Shown one piece after another: positions 10,440 through 22,405 of a DNA stretch of 64,000 nucleotides. The notes under the pieces are model-generated. The model ran no database searches, was not told the DNA's origin, and saw nothing but the letters and a program-made list of their open reading frames with translations. This DNA comes from Anaeramoeba flamelloides. Taxonomy: Eukaryota; Metamonada; Anaeramoebidae. Position 1 is the first letter of the stretch, and each line of letters opens with the position of its first letter. Made by a program: the position numbers and the translations under genes. The stretch is from NCBI GenBank assembly GCA_027625915.1, contig JANTQA010000036.1, positions 8,267,001-8,331,000 on the forward strand. Direction: 5' to 3'.

Positions 10440-13400
10440 ATGCACAAATTCTTCAATCTTTTTCTTTTTCTCTTAATTTTTTTTAATGTCAGTCATCTTC
10501 ACCCTTTTGTCGTGATTAATGATCTTTCTCCTGATGAAATATGGACAAAAACAGAATTTGTACTGTCAGGGCATGTGGGGTATAGTGGCTATATTAATGT
10601 TAATCAGACCATGGACGCAAATCTTTTCTACATATTTTGGGAATCATTAGATCAAAACCCAGACGCTCCTGTTTTGCTCTGGCTTCAGGGTATCTGCTAC
10701 TTTTTTTTTGGTTACCCTAATTTAATCAACTATTAATTTTAGAGTGCTCAACTATCTTTTGATATTTTTTTTTTTAATATTTTGGCTCAATAGGTGGTCC
10801 TGGTTGTTCAAGCCTTTGGGGGTATTTAAACTTTTTTCTTTCTTTTTTGTTTTTTTTTGTCTCTTCAGTTTTGGTGGGAGATTAAATCCATAGCTCTTAA
10901 TTTTGCTCTATTTTAGTTTATTTAAAGAAAACGGGCCATTGCTAATCCAATCAGATGGCTCGCTTCTTACAAACCCTTGGACTTGGAATAATAACTATGC
11001 TATTTTATATATTGACAATCCTGTTGGTGCTGGCTTTAGTTATTCCACAAACCCTAAGGGGTACGTAACATCTGAATCACAAATGTCACAAGATCTTTAT
11101 ACAGGTCTGAAAGTATTCTTTGCAAAATATACAAAATATTCAGCAAATGACTTTTATGTCTTTGGAGAAAGTTATGCTGGTTTGTAAATTTCCATTTTTT
11201 CTTCTTTTTCTTACAGTTGTTTTTTCCCCCCAAGGCTATTCCAAAACAAACCTTTTTAATTTGAAATTATTGGCCGTCTAGGATTTTTTTTTAAAATTTT
11301 TCAAATCACAACAATAATCACTTGAGAATTGGAGTAAATTATCCTACACACGATTTTTTTCCAATTTTTGTTCTCACCTTTGTAAGTTGGGAGGTATAAT
11401 GAGTCTTTTGAGAACGAGTGTTTCTGTTTTTCAACTTCTTTTCCTTTAATTTTTCAAATAATCTCATTACTTGGTGTTCTGTTAATGCTCAACACGCTGT
11501 TGTTTCCAATTACGAAATGAAAATTTTTATTTCAATCCCCAAAATATTTCACTACTGTTGCTCAAATAACCCATGCCTTCTTTTTTAATCTGTGTTTCAA
11601 AATTAAAAGCCATGTTTCTTTTTATTATAGAAAACCTACACACTAAAAGATCAAAGAAACCTACAATAAACCATAATTAAATATAATATTGACTTTTTAA
11701 AGTTCTATTCTGAAACAATAAATTCATAAAAATAAAGCATCAAACTGGAAAATTTTACTCAAAAAATAGAGTTAAATTTTGAGAATATTTTTACTCACCA
11801 AAAAACTCCTAAAAATGTAAATCAAAATTCATAAATACTAAAAATTTTTTTCAAATTCAATTCCGAATTTTAAAATATTCTCAAGACATCAAAGGTTTAC
11901 CTTCAAAATTGATTTGAACTTAGATTAATTATTGAACAGTTATGTAGATGTTGTATTGGAACAAGAATAAAAAGAAAGCATGGATTTTATTTTGAAACAT
12001 GGGCTTTATGTCCTCAACACATATTTTTTTTTTAAGGGGGTAAGTACATTTTTCATTTTTTGAGCGCCACCATTTATGTGAAACTGAATTCTTCAAATCA
12101 TTTCTTTAGCCAAATACACTGATATTTTAATAAATACTTGAGTGGAATATATCCTAGTCCAAGATATTTTCATACCAATAAAAAAACCTAAATCAAAAAA
12201 ATGAAAAAATTGATCCAAAAAAAAAATAAAAATCATTTATTACTTTATCTTATCTAAAAGATTTTACACAATTACTTATTTTTTGTTTGGTTTTATTTTT
12301 AATTCTTTATGAAAATAATTTTGTTTGGAAAATTTTTGATAAACAAATTACTTTTTATTTCAAAAGAATTTCCAAAATGAATTCAAAAATCCTATTTTCA
12401 TTTAATTCATCTAATTCTAGTTTTAGTTCAGAAAATCAGATATTTTTTAAATTCTTCTGAGAATGAGGGATTTATTGGACAAATTCGTTTGATTTTATAA
12501 TTAATTATTTTTCATTGAAATGAGAACTCAAAAAAATACTGAATCTGATTGAAATTTTTTCTTGAATTTTTCAATTATTTGTATTTGAATCTTTTGTAAC
12601 TGTTTTTTGATTCCAAGAATTCAACCCCTTTATTTTAATTTTTGAAATAGTATTCTTTGTTTTGGCTTTGTTTGATAAAAATATTTGAAAAATGAATTTT
12701 GAAAGCAAATTTATAAAAGGTTTTTTAAAAAAATAATCAATAGTAATGATTCTAGAAATTTAAGGTAATAAATTGTTTGGATTAATCAAAACTAAGAAGA
12801 TAAAGAAAATGAATATTCGAAAATAGGCTTTTATCGATTTTTTTTTCATTCGTGATTTCAACAAATTTATTTGGAAAGGTGATCTTTCGTGTTTGGTCTT
12901 CTAAAAGAAAAGATTTGTTTCAAATGCACACCTTTTCGGGGTCTATTTTTTTGGTTTACTGTTTGATTAATTCCAATCGTTTGTATAAACATATCTCTAG
13001 ATCCAAAACAAAATTTAATAAAACCAAAAATTGAATCAAAAAAAAATGTACAAAAAATCGAAAAATTTAAGATTCAACTCTGATTCACTTTGATTCTTTT
13101 CACCAATAGACTAATGAATGGTGTTTTGGTTTCAAAGTTTCAATATCTGGTGACACTCAAAAAATATTTTTCAGTAATGTTCACACAATTAAAATTTTTC
13201 AAAATGGTAAAATGTACTTACTTCCTTAAGAACTACGTTTGAAATTGATCAATTTATTTCAACACCTTTTGACCCAATCTCATTTCAAACACAAAGTCAT
13301 GGATCTTGGAAATATTTTCCAATTTGGATCAAAAAATCATTTTATGTCATTTTTTTTATGAAAAATGAAAAAGAAATTTTGAGATACGTAAACTCGAACA

Positions 13401-15708
13401 CCTTGTTAAGGATGGTAAAAATGAAAAAGAAAAATAACCACGATTTTTTAACATTATAAAAAACGAAGATCAGTCCAAACATTCAAAAAAAACAACTCTA
13501 ACTTTCGAAGATCACATTTACTATGATTTTTGAATGTTGGGTTCCTTGAATTGTTCTAGTAATTCGTAAACCAGATTAAATCACAAAAAAGGAGTTGAGT
13601 GTTTCTCTTATTTTTTGTTTGGTTCTTGTTGTTTTTCCTTGAATAAATCTCCCCACCATGGCTAAGAGGAGAGTGTATCCTCGAATTGTTTTTGGAACAA
13701 CATTATCCATGTTAAACGCACTTCTTGTTTTTTGTGTATTTCTTTGTCAAAGTTTTCTATATTTGGATCGTTTCTCTCAAAACCCAATTGGTGGTATCAA
13801 GGAAAATTGGAGTGGTGTGTTGTGGAAAAGATTTGGTGGTTCTTTGCATTCAAGGATCTTTTTAAAATTCAATTTGCAAAAATTCGTCAGTTTTTTTAAT
13901 ATTTAAAAAAAAAATATGATGCCAGTTGAGAAAAAATGATCTTTTGATTTTTGGAAATGAGAGGATTTTCGTGGATTTGATACAATACCATACACATTAT
14001 CGTGCCTATTAACCAATTTGTTCTTTGTTTGGAAATAACAAAGAACCTTTCAACAATAATTCATCAAAATTTGACAATTTTCTCCATTTTGACCTTTTAG
14101 GTGAATTTGGCAAACCTTCTCATCTTCTCTCACATATCAAAAATAAATCAAAGAAACCCCCCAGCATCGTCTTAAGGTTTGCCACTTTCGCCTAAAAAGA
14201 AATTTTCTCAAAAAGCTGTTTTTTCGCAACCTTCTTTGTCATTTTGAGATACGATGAGAGACAACTCTAGTTAAAAAATGTCTTTTTTTTTTTACTACAT
14301 CCCACTGAATAAATATTTGTGAGAGTTACTAACCCACAGAATCATCTTTTATCACGCAGGAAATACAATTTCAATACCAAACTTAGTCCTTAAGAAATCC
14401 TTATTTTTGACGAAAAAATATTCATTAATTTTGAATTTTGTAATTGAAGATCAAAATAAAATTTCAATAGAAATAAATATTATTTTCCTACAATTATTCC
14501 CACTATTTCAATAGTATTAGAATAGCATGTTTTTGACTTAATGATTATAGATCAAAAAATAAAAAAAAATTTTTTACAAAAGCAAAATAATTACCAAGGG
14601 AATAAGGTTATCAAAAAAAATTGCAAAACTAAATTTTTATTATTAAAAAAAAATGAAAAAAAAAAAAAAATATTTATTTACAAGCCAAAAGGCTTCTATT
14701 CAAACAAAATATTTATGTTAAACAATTACTTGGAGTAATATTAAATGAAGATTTTGAGAAATCTTCACTCTGCAAAGAATAATTACGTTTAATTTATATT
14801 AGATATTAGAATTTAAACAATAAATAAATAAATAATAAATCTCCAAAATATCAAAAATTAAAATCGAAGAGATATTTTAATTTTTATTTATTTATTTGGT
14901 TTATTTCAATTAATCAAAATACACCACTTAAAAAAAAAAAAAAAAAAAAAAAGGAAAATATGTACCGGCAATTGCTTATCGAATACATGAAGATGGGAAT
15001 AAGCTTAATATGAAAGGCTTTGGCATTGGTGATGGGTTATCGGATCCATCATTACAAACAAATTATTTTGCTGATTATTCATATTCTACAGGATTGCTAG
15101 ACGAACAAGAAAGAATAGACATCAAGCTTTTAGAAGCGGATCTTATTTTACAAATTGAAAACCAAGAATGGGACAACTGTTTAGATAATTTTGAAAAAAT
15201 AACAAATGAGATTTCTGAACTATCAGGTGGTATTAATAAATATGATATTAGGCTCTATCAACCGTATGATTCAAAACCGATCACCAATTTTTTAAATTTA
15301 CAATCTGTTAAAGATACATTCGGAGCAAATTCTGATTGGGAATTCTGTGCAAAAGAAACAAGAAATGGTTTAAAAATTGATTTTTGTCAAAGTGTAAAAC
15401 CCTTAGTAGACGTGCTCATACAGAGTGGCTATCAGGCATTATTTTATAGTGGGCAATTTGACTTGATCGTAAACTATATGGGATCTTCAAATTTTATTGA
15501 ACAAATCAATTGGAGCGGGAAACAAAATTGGCTTGAATCAGATAGGGTCGTCTGGAAAAACAATGATGAAGTTGTTGGCTATGTGAAAAACTATCAAAAT
15601 TTATATCATATCCTCATAAATAAAGCTGGGCATATGTCACCTATGAATCAACCACAAAATACACTGGATATGGTTTCAAGATTCATTAACAATAAGCCCT
15701 TTTCCTAA
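10440..15708 (+). CDS. serine carboxypeptidase (peptidase family S10), 4 exons
   Basis: Cleaves C-terminal residues from peptides, typically in lysosome-like compartments. The exons 10440-10689, 10794-10821, 10917-11179 and 14954-15708 join in frame to 431 residues, a normal S10 length. A signal peptide starts at MHKFFNLFLFLLIFF; an upstream in-frame ATG at 10371 would bury it, so 10440 is chosen. The family landmarks are present: the oxyanion motif GGPGCSS spans exons 1 and 2, followed by KENGP and NPVGAGFS. The nucleophile Ser178 is in GESYAGKY, which is split by intron 3 after its Gly. Asp350 is in SGQFDLIVN and His407 in AGHMSPMNQP. Exon 2 is only 28 nt. Introns 1 and 2 are about 100 nt, but intron 3 (11180-14953) is 3.8 kb, holds repeat C, and ends in a poly(A) tract directly before AG. 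No break is seen in the coding sequence, so it looks functional. Confidence 0.93.
11650..13190 (+). repeat. long dispersed repeat family C, copy 1 (in intron 3 of the carboxypeptidase gene)
   Basis: About 1.5 kb aligns by eye with 48835-50250 in the same orientation. Shared pieces include CAAAATTGATTTGAACT, AAGCATGGATT, GTGATCTTTC then TCTTCTAAAAAGAAAAGATT, and AATTTAATAAAACCAAAAAT. Partial copies are at 25290-25740 (5' part) and 30715-30960 (3' part). Short open stretches, for example the 60 codons at 12852-13034, are weakly conserved as protein. No terminal inverted repeats were found. The element type is undetermined. Confidence 0.7.
13640..13906 (+). pseudogene. possible DDE-transposase C-terminal fragment
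   Basis: A + frame within intron 3 includes FSQNPIGGIKENWSGVLW and then KRF. The order Asn-Pro-Ile ... Trp ... Leu-x-Lys-Arg recalls the end of Tc1/mariner transposases (PDLNPIE..W..LK). The match is short and the catalytic region is not seen, so it may be chance. Confidence 0.15.
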
Positions 15709-15714
15709 TATGCG

Positions 15715-16090
15715 TACATTATGAGAAATGATTAAACCGTCTTTCATTAATAAAAGCAAAAAAAAATAATAATTAAAAAAAACTTTACATTTTTAATATA
15801 ACAATTAGTGGAATTCTTCGATATTTAGCAAAATAAAACCCTATTTTCTTTAAAGCTGAGAAAAAAATCAACATCTTATTTTTTTTTAATTTTAGATCAA
15901 TGAATTTTTTCTTAAAAATGGAATAATCCCTTAATTATGTAACCAGAACAAAAATAAGAAGAGATATTGTGTGATGATATGACTTAAATGTTTTTTTTTT
16001 GTTTATTGGTATTCGTTTATTGAAGGGCAGGAAACGTTTTTCTATCTTCTCTTTCTTCATTATTTCATTATTTAAAGTACAATTGATCGA
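15715..16090. other. 3' flank of the carboxypeptidase gene
   Basis: No gene seen. An AATAAA-like site (ATTAATAAAAGC) lies about 40 nt after the stop and could serve polyadenylation. Confidence 0.35.
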
Positions 16091-16273
16091 TTATAAACTC
16101 TTTTTCAAATAAAAGGGCACAAAAAATTTCAAGAATTATTCATAATTGAATTAAATTAATTGAAGTATCATTCTAAAATCCAAAAAACGCTTTAAAACAT
16201 AAAAAAACACCCAACTGGATCTTTAAAACTCAATAAAGCAAAACAATAAAAATTAAAATTCAATATTTTAAAA

Positions 16274-17512
16274 CATTGCACTACAAGGAAAATTGAAACA
16301 CCGAAAATTAAAATTAGTCAAAAATATACATTGGATTTCAGTTATAAACTAGATTCCAAAAATTTGGACACAGTTTATACAATGGAAAGAACATCATTAC
16401 TTCACTTTAAATTCAATTTGGAAATATTTTTTGATTATACTAACAATTTCATTTTTTGTCTTTTTTGTTTTGTTTTCATTTCCTTTTTTACAGTTATGTA
16501 ATCTGTTTCGTTAGATCTCGGAAATTTTTTTCAATGGTTGATTGAAAGTTTAGTTTTGAGTTTGTTAAATTGGAAAATCACATACAATTGGTAGATGGTA
16601 TCTTAACATTTGATGGATCAACAATTGTTGGTGAAATTTCAACAAATTTACCAATATATTTTTTGTTCAGCTTGTTTCATTATTTTGGACACACCCTGTT
16701 TTTATTTTTGAGTTTTATATTTTTTTCTTTTATTTGGATTCAAATATTGACTTATTAAAACATAAATACTGTGTTATTTAAATGTTGTTTTATATTAGGT
16801 TTGGAAAAATACAATAAATTGGGTTTTTTTTTTTTGACTATTTTTGATTTTGGGTAGGTCCAAATTTTTGGAAAGGGGTTTACTTCTTTTATAAATTATT
16901 TTTTCAAAGTTATCATAATTTTATGTAATAAAAAAAGGATTACAATTAAACTCATGGAAAACCGAATATCACCTTTTTCAAAAATACCAACTTTTGGTAA
17001 AAAAATAGTTTTTGGTTGATTTTTTTAATGAAAAAAGTTGAAATGAACTAATTTTTGATAAAACATTCAGATTGAAAAAAGAATAAATGTTAAAGGAATT
17101 TGCAGAAAACAATCGGGAATGTATATAAAAATTTAAACATGGAATTAAAATAAAATGATAAAAAATATTCCAAAAATAGATAAAAAATCAGAATTACAAT
17201 TTAATTTAGTGATATCTTCTGATTGAAATATTTTGTGTTATTACAAAATTGAAAAATATTTTTCTCTTTAGACTATTAAAAAAATACTTGAAAATTATCT
17301 CTCTACTAAGTCAATTAAAAAATTTAAAAATTTTACAATTTAAAAATGAAAAAAATATTACTTAAAAATTTCATTTTTTTTTCAATTCCTATTAATATCT
17401 ATTAAAGTTGTAAACCTTTTTGAAAATTGTTATGTATAATAATGTTTATGATATGAGTGTTTTTCAAAAATACAAAATTTAGAGATTTTTTTTTGAAAAA
17501 ATTTTCCTTGTC
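16274..17512. mobile_element. 1.24-kb insertion inside family A copy 2
   Basis: Family A sequence stops at about 16273 and resumes at about 17513. The inserted DNA has inverted tips, GCACTACAAGGAAAATT on the left and AATTTTCCTTGTCTTGTTG on the right, so it is probably a transposon itself. It contains a complete family B copy (16347-16880). No coding capacity beyond the fragments of that copy. Confidence 0.5.
16347..16880 (-). mobile_element. DNA transposon family B, copy 2 (MITE)
   Basis: Reverse-orientation copy of 8674-9209. Ends are TAAACTAGATTCCAAAAATT then TGGACACAG on the left and TAGGTCCAAATTTTTGGAAA then GGGGTTTA on the right. A 62-codon + frame (16570-16758) holds HIQLVDGILTFDGSTIVGEI; its nucleotide sequence is conserved in copy 1 and partly in copy 3, and it could be a transposase trace. 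Confidence 0.7.
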
Positions 17513-18054
17513 TTGTTGTGGTGTGTACTTTTATTTGAAATGAGAAATCTTGTTTTGTAAATTGTAAAGAAACAAATTATAAAATCAATAAAAACCATTG
17601 AATAATTTGATTTGAGAAAAAAATCTCTACATTTTATTGATAATTCTTGACATGCCAAACTTATTTTCTTGAAAGTCCCATTTTCAAGATAAAGCCACAA
17701 TTCTTCAGGGTATTTTGTTGGAATTGTTTTTTTCTTTCTTTTTTTTTTTGTAATGTTCCATGCATCAATCCAATAATGGTCTTTCAAAATTCTTAAATCT
17801 AACTAATTCGAAATCAAACTTAAAAATGTTTCCATTTTTATACAAGCAGATTATTTCCAAATTGGTTTCTTCATATCTTGTTTTGGGTTTCCAACTGTTC
17901 AATTCCCATAAATAAATAAAAAAAAAAAAAAAGAAACAATTAATAATTAAAATGTAAAATCACCAATAAGTAATTATCTTATTAACAATCAAATACAATA
18001 GTATTGATGATTTGAGAGGTGAGTCCTTTTGTTTGAAAAAGAGTTTATATATAT

Positions 18055-19685
18055 ATATAAAACTTTTTCCAGTCAACCTTACCTGGTTATAATGGGTAAA
18101 TTAAATGAAATTTATTAAATTACAACCAAAAAAAGAAGAGAAAAATTCTTATTTCTTTTAAAAGTTTAGAAAAAGATTATTAAAAAATTAAACCACCAAT
18201 TCTTCAAATAAGAAGAATAAAATTTACTCAATTTCAAAAAAAAAATATCAATAATTATTTTAAAATCTGAAAAAAAATATAATTACTTTATTAAATAACA
18301 GTTAAGAATTAATTTTACCTTTTTTTGTATAAAAAATCTGAAAAAGAACCAAACAATCAAATTAAAAATACTCCCAAAATACTTTTTTAGATATTTTTAA
18401 AATTCAACTTATAATTTAAAGAAATACTTTTTTGATTAGATTATTGTTAATAAATAGTCAATAACAGCATCTTAATGATTTTGTGTATCCAGGGTGGATA
18501 GTTTCTAATTAGTCATTAAAATGATAAAATTATTTTTTATATATATTTTAATTATTTTTCTTCTTCGCTTTTTTTTATTCGATGAATTTTCTTTAATTTC
18601 TCCTTTCTCAAATTAAATAAATAAAACTATCTTAATGGTTTCGAAATGTCTTAGTAATAAACTAAAGATTGTAAGTATTTATAGATTTTATTCTTATTTT
18701 GAAAAATATTTTTAAATATTTACAATTTAATAAAATTTCTTCAAATGAATAATTCTAAAATATAATAAATAAATTAATATTATCAAATAACTGATTTAAA
18801 TAATTATAAGTTCCTTTTTATACTCTTAATAATTGAAAAAAAAAATTGTTACGATATCTTATAAATTTCAAGAAATTTAATAAATATTAAAAAATATTAT
18901 GAATGATCAATTTTTTTGATCTTCAAGGATTCAATATTTGTTTTATTTTTCTTGTATTTGATAATACAATTAAATTTGAAATGTTATTTTGTCATAATGA
19001 CTCTCTGAAATTACTAAAAGTGAGATTTCTACAAAATTAAAAATGTTTGTCACTTTTTTTTTTGATTTAGAAAATAAAATTAACTAAATTTCATAATAAA
19101 TGGCCCATTTTACATTTGAATTTTGAATTTCTTTTGAACCGTTTTGAAGTTTTTCTCCTCACAATTAAAGTTTGCAAATATATCATTTTTTCTCTTTTTT
19201 TTTTTTCGAATGTGCTTTGTTAAAATGGAAAATGAAAATGAAAAATTTGAAAGAAGTAACAGATAAATTAATGAAAAAATAGGTTTCAAATATGAAAAAG
19301 AGATTATATTTAGTTATTAAAATGGAAAGAAAATTGAAATTGGGGTTTGACTAATTTTTTAAATTTTCTATTTTTTATGTAATGCTTCTGTCAAAATAAA
19401 TGCCCCAATTATTTTTAACTGTTTTTTTTTTTATTTCTTTTTCTTTTGTTTTGAGAAGAAAAATAAATATCTCTTGAGTATAGAACTGAATATTAAAATC
19501 TAAATTTTTATATTATAATAGATAACTTCAATTTTTAAAAATATTTTTCTTTAAAATTTGTTTTTTTAAGGGGAAATGATTTTGAAAGTGTGTTTACAAA
19601 CAATAAGGATCAAATCCTTTGACTGAATAATTAATTGGGTTAAATGAATTTTGTTTAAGGGATTATCCTCACCATATGTTCGTCT
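18055..19685. other. intergenic DNA, no gene seen
   Basis: Very A+T-rich, long A and T runs, no protein-like frame on either strand. Confidence 0.55.
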
Positions 19686-19689
19686 ATAA

Positions 19690-20345
19690 TTAAAGTCCGT
19701 TGTTATTTGAGTTTAAATGGTATTGGTGTTATCTATTTCAAATAGCTCTTAAAAATCTATTATGAATATCATACACAATAAATATTACATTTTTTTACTA
19801 ATTGTCACTATTAAAAATTATCATTTTAGAAATTCGTTTTAAAATTCCTTTTTAAATTCTAAAAATAAAAACCCCCAAATAATTTTATTCTAATATTTAA
19901 TAATAATGTTTATAACTTCCAAAAGTACCTATTTTTTGAATTTTTTACTTCAAAGATTAACTAAATAATAGTAAACGAAAAAAAAACAAAGACTGGTTAG
20001 TTTTGTTTCCTTTTTATTATAAATCTCGTTAGACTTTCAATATATTTCTATGATTACAGAAAAAAATTTTCGAAAGAATCTATTATATTATTATTTTAAT
20101 TTTTTCAAAAAATTGTATTTTTTAGCTTTTAATGGATATTTTGAAACAGGGAGTATGAAAATTGATAATTCAACTTTACATTTGTGAAAAATGTAGATTT
20201 TTTTCTCAAATTGTATGATATTTTACTAATACATTGGATCATTATTAATTGATAAGATCAACAAATATTACGATTTGACTCAAGTATTTTTTAGAGACAT
20301 TTAAACAATCACAAATTCATGTTATTTACCCCGAATACCAACCTA
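19690..20345 (+). repeat. dispersed repeat family D, copy 2
   Basis: Old direct copy of 4660-5340, in the same order and orientation throughout. No coding capacity. Confidence 0.6.
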
Positions 20346-20524
20346 CTATCATTAGAGACGAACTTTTGATGAAATTAACTGCTTGAAAGGAGAAACTTAT
20401 TTCCCTCAAAACAAGGAAATGAGTTGTTTTCTGAAGTTTAATTTGGTTCTTTTGATAATAAATGCTTAATTATCTTTGGGGAAAAAAATAAATGTGTGTA
20501 ATCGTCCCTCAAGGTTTACAACCC

Positions 20525-22013
20525 TAAAAGAAGGAAAAAAGATTCACTTGTGTTGGGTTTAATGACAATATTATTTTGGTTAATTATCTATCACTCAAGT
20601 GTTTGGTTGAATTTTTATAGTTTGTCAAAAAGAAATTTGCATTTTTTGCAATTTTATCTTTTTTTTTTTACCAAAACCCAAATTGAAGAGTGTAAGATTA
20701 TTAGATTGGTAGGTACTTAAGAATAGTGTTGATTTTTGGGTTTTCACAATATTACTGGGAGAGTGTAAAATCAAGAGACTGGTAGGTATTTAAGTATAAA
20801 TTTCGATTTTTGTGTTGGTATTTTAGAATTTTTATTTACATTTTCCTCAATAAACTTTTTGAAAAAAATTTTGTTTTTAAAACTCCAGATAAAACCAAAC
20901 TTACCATTGTGAAAAAAATTTGGGTCTTTAAAAAAAATTGGTTCAGTCAAAAATTTGTTTTCGTTTTTTAAATAGCAAATATTAGCAAAATGATTTTTGA
21001 TCAAAGTAAAATTTTATAAACAAATCTTACTTTTAAGAAAAAACAAAGTCATTATAGATAATAATTTTCAGAAGTAAAATTTATTTGTTGCGTTTTAACC
21101 TTTTGGAATTACTGTGGAACTTCAATTATATAAAATTTATTTTTAATTGTCAACTTTACTAAAAATAAGAGAACTATTTCATCGGAAATATTAAAATCTA
21201 TTAATCTAATAAGATATTTATCATTGTTAATGAACGCAAATTTATTACAGTTAATCTTAAATATCCTTTTAAACCCAATTGAATAATAAAATCTTCCAAA
21301 AAAGCTGTTTTTTCGAAAGAGGTTGTTTTCCACGAATGTTTACAATCAAAACTTCAAAATACCGAAATATCAAGATTTCAGAAACCATTTAAATTCTTTA
21401 AATCCCCATAGACAAACCTTAATTTAAAACGGTTATTAATTTTTGGTCTTCCCAAACAATGATTAACTTGATCTTGGAATGTAATCTAATAAAAAAAATC
21501 AACATTTTTAGTAAAGTTTACAATTAAAATAAATTTTTGTTTTTTAGAGTTCCACAGTAAATCCAAAGGGTTAAAATGCAACAAGATAATATTGTCTTTG
21601 AAAATTATTATTGATAATGACTTTGGTTTTTCTTAAATGTAAGATTTGTTTATAAAATTTTACTTTGATCAAAAATCATTTTGCTAATATTTGCTATTTA
21701 AAAAACGAAAACAAATTTTTGACTGAACCAATTTTTTTTTAATGAACCAAATTTTTTTCACAATGGTTAATTAAAAAAATATCAATTCCAGAACTTGTAT
21801 CAATTAATTTATCTTATTACCTTCCTATGGTATTTTGGTCTTAAACTCTTCAAATCGAATTTCTGAAAAAAAATACAATTACAAAAAATGCAAATTTCTT
21901 TTTGACAAACATTAAAATCCAACCAAACACTTGGGTGATCGATAATTATATACCAAAACAATATTGTGATTAAATCAAACACCAGTGAATCTTTTTTTAT
22001 TCTTTTAGGAATA
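20525..22013. repeat. 1.5-kb foldback (large imperfect inverted repeat)
   Basis: The left arm (about 20525-21170) and right arm (about 21500-22013) are reverse complements, with gaps. The inner parts are the best preserved: 20938-21030 and 21639-21731 match perfectly over 93 nt. Outer parts also match (AAAAAGATTCACT..TGTT on the left against AGTGAATCTTTTTTTATT on the right; AAAGAAATTTGCATTTTTTG against its complement). About 0.2 kb of the left arm (near 20690-20890) has no partner. The unique centre (about 21175-21495) and left arm carry two short - frames (21109-21333 and 20771-21004) of plausible but unrecognised protein composition. Confidence 0.7.
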
Positions 22014-22029
22014 AAAACTAAAACAAAGT

Positions 22030-22405
22030 AACATATTTTTCAGATAGAATTGAGAAATGACCAATAAAGCATTTTTCGAAAAGGTTTTTCAGGTGTTATC
22101 TAAAGTTCAAAATTGAGATGGGTTTGGAAATTGAAAGTACTTGTTTAAAGGTTTAATTCACTTTTTTATATTTAATTGTTTTTATTTTTAATTTTTAGGG
22201 GGTTAGTTTTTTATAAATAAAGAGATAAAAAATAAAACAGAAAAACCAACCAACAAAAGAAGTAAAAACCACTTATTCTTCTTTTTTCTTCAAAACAAAC
22301 AAGGAAAAATTATTTTTTTTCATTTAGATCTCTTCAAATTTTTTCTTTTAAAATTACTATCATTGTTCCAAATACGAAGAGAAATTCTATAAGAAGTAAA
22401 TTTTA
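22030..22405. promoter_or_regulatory. upstream region of the gene at 22406
   Basis: No gene. A/T-rich with T-runs ahead of the start. No defined promoter motif can be named. Confidence 0.25.

Larger units (their letters stand above)
16095..18050 (-). mobile_element. DNA transposon family A, copy 2, split by a later insertion
   Basis: Reverse-orientation copy of the element at 5533-6240. One end is AAACTCTTTTTCAAATAAAA then GGGCACA at about 16100-16130. The other is GTGAGTCCTTTTGTTTGAAA then AAGAGTTTA at about 18018-18048. The two halves, 16095-16273 and 17513-18050, match copy 1 continuously once the middle is ignored. On the - strand 17479-17787 is open for 102 codons and begins MKDHYWIDAWNI, the same protein trace as in copy 1. 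It is a fragment, not a full transposase. Confidence 0.7.
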
